Both the position numbers and the translations under genes were made by a program. From Bacillota bacterium (GTDB lineage Bacteria; Bacillota; DTU065), in NCBI GenBank assembly GCA_012842235.1, contig DUTE01000300.1, positions 1-9,417 on the forward strand: a stretch of DNA of 9,417 nucleotides, read 5' to 3'. The stretch's first letter is position 1. Each line of letters starts with the position of its first letter. Positions 7,766 to 9,417 of this stretch are shown here, in pieces. The notes beneath the pieces are model-generated. The model was not told where the DNA came from. It saw nothing but the letters and a program-made list of their open reading frames with translations, and did not search any database.

Positions 7766-7810
7766 ATGAGTTTTATTAAAGAAATGAGGGTTAATCATGA
7801 AGAGATTTAA
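7766..7810 (+). CDS. Possible 14-codon leader ORF ahead of the CBM9-like gene
   Basis: ATG at 7766 opens MSFIKEMRVNHEEI and then stops with TAA at 7808-7810. It is preceded by GGGGGAG (7756-7762), the strongest Shine-Dalgarno-like sequence in the leader, though only 3 nt from the ATG. The ORF overlaps the CBM9-like start (7797) by 14 nt in another frame and could couple translation. It may equally be a chance ORF; nothing in the peptide suggests a function. Confidence 0.2.
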   Translation: MSFIKEMRVNHEEI

Positions 7811-8459
7811 TTGGGGCTTGTTGGTATTGGTATTGGTTATGACACTAGGTTTTAGTGCAGCGGCAGACAAATATGTCAAGGCAAAATTCACAACTACACC
7901 TCCTACAATCGATGGTGTTTTAGACGATGAGATTTGGAAACAAGCAGAGAAAAAAGATGATTTTCTTGTCTCAACTGGTGGTAAACCATCTCAGAAGACA
8001 GAGTTTTGGGTTGCCTGGGATAGAGACTATCTTTATGTAGCGATCAAAAACTATGTGAACACAGATTGGTTAAGACAGACAGTGACAGAAGATAATGGAC
8101 CTACTTGGGATGATGATGAAAACTCAGTATTTATCAATCCAGCCTATCCTGAACTAGCAAGTATGCTTCAATATTCTTTTAACTCTGTTCCTGCAAGAAA
8201 TGGTCTAGCTTATGGCGGTACTAACACACCAGAGCTTGATATGTGGGAAGTAGCAATTAAAACAGAGAAGGACTTTTATACTGCAGAAGTGAAGATATCT
8301 TTTGAGTCTGCAGAGATCTGGCCAGAAGTCGGTGATGAATGGGGCTTTAATATAGGCAGAAACTGCACTAGCGTAGGCGAAGCTTATTCCTGGGGAGTCC
8401 TTATCAATGGTAACTTTATTGATGCTGCAGGCTTTGGTGTAGTTGAATTTGTTAAATAA
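7797..8459 (+). CDS. Secreted stand-alone CBM9-like carbohydrate-binding protein (220 aa)
   Basis: Residues 1-22 are a signal peptide (MKRFNWGLLVLVLVMTLGFSAA, cleavage near AAA-D). The remainder is one CBM9/DOMON-like beta-sandwich. The hallmark IDGVLDDEIWKQAE (38-51) is followed by the strand VAWDRDYLYVAIK, an acidic DDDENSVFINP loop, YSFNSVPARNG, the strands WEVAIKTEKDFYTAEVKISF, and WGFNIGRN near the end. Such domains bind sugar chains or act as accessory domains of secreted glycanases. Here there is no catalytic or anchoring partner in the chain, so a periplasmic or outer-surface sugar-binding role is inferred; the ligand is unknown. An in-frame TGA at 7785-7787 makes the ATG at 7797 the first possible start, and GAGGG (7786-7790) lies 6 nt upstream. 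The gene is 25 bp from the GDPD gene and probably shares its transcript. LacI-type operators in the leader suggest sugar-linked control. Confidence 0.87.
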   Translation: MKRFNWGLLVLVLVMTLGFSAAADKYVKAKFTTTPPTIDGVLDDEIWKQAEKKDDFLVSTGGKPSQKTEFWVAWDRDYLYVAIKNYVNTDWLRQTVTEDNGPTWDDDENSVFINPAYPELASMLQYSFNSVPARNGLAYGGTNTPELDMWEVAIKTEKDFYTAEVKISFESAEIWPEVGDEWGFNIGRNCTSVGEAYSWGVLINGNFIDAAGFGVVEFVK

Positions 8460-8484
8460 CGTTTGTTAAAAAAGGAGCCTGACA

Positions 8485-9213
8485 ATGAAAGATAATAACT
8501 ATCCTCTCTTACCACGAATTATAGCTCACAGAGGTAACTCTTCTGAAGCACCTGAGAACACCTTAGCTGCTGTACGTTCAGCACTTGCTCTTAATTGCGA
8601 TGCTATCGAAATCGACCTCCATCTCAGTAAAGACAATGAGTTAATTGTTATGCACGACTCTCTTGTTGATCGCACTACCGATGGAGAGGGAGCAATTAAA
8701 GAGATGTCTTTAGAGGAGATTAAAAAACTTGATGCTGGAAGCTGGAAAGGTAAAGCCTACAAAGGTGAGCCTGTACCAACTTTTAGAGAGGTTTTACAAG
8801 AGGTAAAAGGAAAGAGCCGTTTAGTTGTAGAGCTTAAGGTAGAAGGTGCAGAAGAAAAAGTCGTAGATGCACTAAAAGAAGCTGATATGCTTGATGATGT
8901 AGTTGTTATCTCTTTTATCCCCAAGGCATTAGCTACTCTTGCAGAAATTGAACCAGATCTTCCCCGTGCTGTTTTAACAGCAGTTTCTTCTTATGAAGAA
9001 TATGTGAAAGTTGCAAGAGAGGCTAAAACAAAGATGCTTGATCTTTATGCTGTGAATTTATCCCGTGAAGTAGCAGAAAAGTTGTTAGATAGAGGCTATG
9101 TATTGTGGGCCTGGACTATAGATGAAGAAGAGCATATGAAAAAGGTTGTCGATCTAGGAGTTACAGGCATCACTACTAATAGACCCCAGAAAGCGTTAGA
9201 ATTGTTTAGATAA
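8485..9213 (+). CDS. Glycerophosphodiester phosphodiesterase (GDPD family), cytosolic
   Basis: This enzyme hydrolyses glycerophosphodiesters (deacylated phospholipid head groups) to sn-glycerol 3-phosphate and an alcohol, using a divalent metal in a TIM barrel. Visible motifs are IAHRGN (13-18; His15 and Arg16), EAPENT (21-26), AIEIDLHL (40-47; Glu42 and Asp44 as metal ligands), VMHD (55-58; His57 as the second catalytic His), DRTTDGEG (62-69), VVELK (114-118; Glu116), LWAWTID (207-213) and the C-terminal GITTNRP (228-234). Its 242 residues match cytosolic, UgpQ-type enzymes. There is no signal peptide. AAAGGAG (8471-8477) lies 7 nt before the ATG. It is the second gene of an operon with a secreted CBM9-like protein, an uncommon pairing that might link recycling of envelope glycerol phosphates to a carbohydrate signal. 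The specific substrate is unknown. All key residues are present. Confidence 0.95.
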   Translation: MKDNNYPLLPRIIAHRGNSSEAPENTLAAVRSALALNCDAIEIDLHLSKDNELIVMHDSLVDRTTDGEGAIKEMSLEEIKKLDAGSWKGKAYKGEPVPTFREVLQEVKGKSRLVVELKVEGAEEKVVDALKEADMLDDVVVISFIPKALATLAEIEPDLPRAVLTAVSSYEEYVKVAREAKTKMLDLYAVNLSREVAEKLLDRGYVLWAWTIDEEEHMKKVVDLGVTGITTNRPQKALELFR

Positions 9214-9272
9214 CAAGAAGATAGATTGGGCTAGTTTTATTTGAGCGTTAGCCTTAGCCCTTGGCCCTTAAG

Positions 9273-9298
9273 GTCTAGCCTGCACACGCAGGCTAGAC
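9273..9298 (+). terminator. Hairpin after the GDPD gene, probable transcript end
   Basis: A perfect 11-bp GC-rich stem (GTCTAGCCTGC at 9273-9283, complement at 9288-9298) has a 4-nt ACAC loop, 59 bp after the GDPD stop. Only a weak T-rich tract (ATCTTCT) follows, so it may be an inefficient intrinsic terminator or an RNA-stabilising 3' hairpin. The 9228-9273 interval before it contains further short G/C-rich inverted segments (GGGCTA with TAGCCC; CCTTAAGG). Confidence 0.55.
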
Positions 9299-9309
9299 AT
9301 CTTCTGAAA

Positions 9310-9417
9310 TCGTTATCTTGGGGCAATCGTTTTTAGCGCTGCTTTTTAAATTGCTTTTGCAAATCTTTTCCTCCCCTCAAAAAAGCAGCGCTAAAAACGA
9401 TTGCCCCAAGATAACGA
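9310..9417. repeat. Perfect 38-bp inverted repeat with 32-nt spacer at the window's right end
   Basis: Left arm 9310-9347 begins TCGTTATCTTGGGGCAATCG and ends in GCGCTGCTTTTT. Right arm 9380-9417 is its exact reverse complement and ends at the last base, so the repeat may continue outward. The spacer (9348-9379) is pyrimidine-rich and contains a tiny TTGC-TTTT-GCAA hairpin. Read as RNA it would fold into an extremely stable stem. It could be a MITE-like element, a paired element terminus, a large hairpin or cruciform, or an assembly fold-back at a contig end. No transposase accompanies it. Confidence 0.9.

Noticed and set aside
1..9417. CRISPR array, tRNA, rRNA, transposase or phage genes
   Set aside because: No spaced direct repeats, cloverleaf-like segments or recognisable mobile-element proteins were seen on either strand.

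Overview
This AT-rich window carries five well-supported protein genes, one smaller membrane-protein gene, and a long perfect inverted repeat at its right edge. The first gene is cut by the left edge. The gene content suggests a Gram-negative-type (diderm) anaerobe, possibly a diderm member of the Firmicutes such as Halanaerobiales or Limnochordia. The reasons are an RND exporter of the type with Asp-Asn in TM4, a probable outer-membrane beta-barrel protein ending in Phe, and secreted glycan-active proteins of a kind common in such bacteria. The taxonomic guess is inference only; no rRNA or other marker is present.

Layout. 3-2393 (+) is the C-terminal three quarters of an RND/HAE1-type exporter. 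It overlaps by 50 bp a gene (2344-3378, +) for an exported, beta-rich protein with an outer-membrane C-terminal signature. A perfect 14-bp hairpin at 3438-3470 terminates this unit and also the convergent gene 3472-6258 (-). That gene encodes a secreted alpha-galactosidase-like glycoside hydrolase whose NPCBM carbohydrate-binding module appears nested inside the C-terminal beta-sandwich. About 900 bp (6259-7162) then hold no convincing gene. A four-helix-type membrane protein (7163-7552, +) follows, ending in a very strong terminator that contains its stop codon.

The last unit is a two-gene operon: a secreted, stand-alone CBM9-like protein (7797-8459) and a cytosolic glycerophosphodiester phosphodiesterase (8485-9213). 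Its leader carries two AACGTT-centred palindromes of LacI-family operator type, 85 bp apart. The first sits where transcription would start from a possible -10 element, so sugar- or metabolite-responsive control is plausible. A hairpin at 9273-9298 follows the operon. The window then ends in a perfect 38-bp inverted repeat with a 32-nt spacer whose right arm stops exactly at the last base.

The genes share a cell-envelope and glycan theme: efflux, an outer-membrane protein, a secreted glycosidase, a secreted carbohydrate-binding protein, and breakdown of phospholipid head groups. I see no phage, CRISPR, transposase, tRNA or rRNA, and no clear new multi-gene system. The most unusual items are the terminal inverted repeat, the nested domain in the glycosidase and the RND/outer-membrane-protein overlap.
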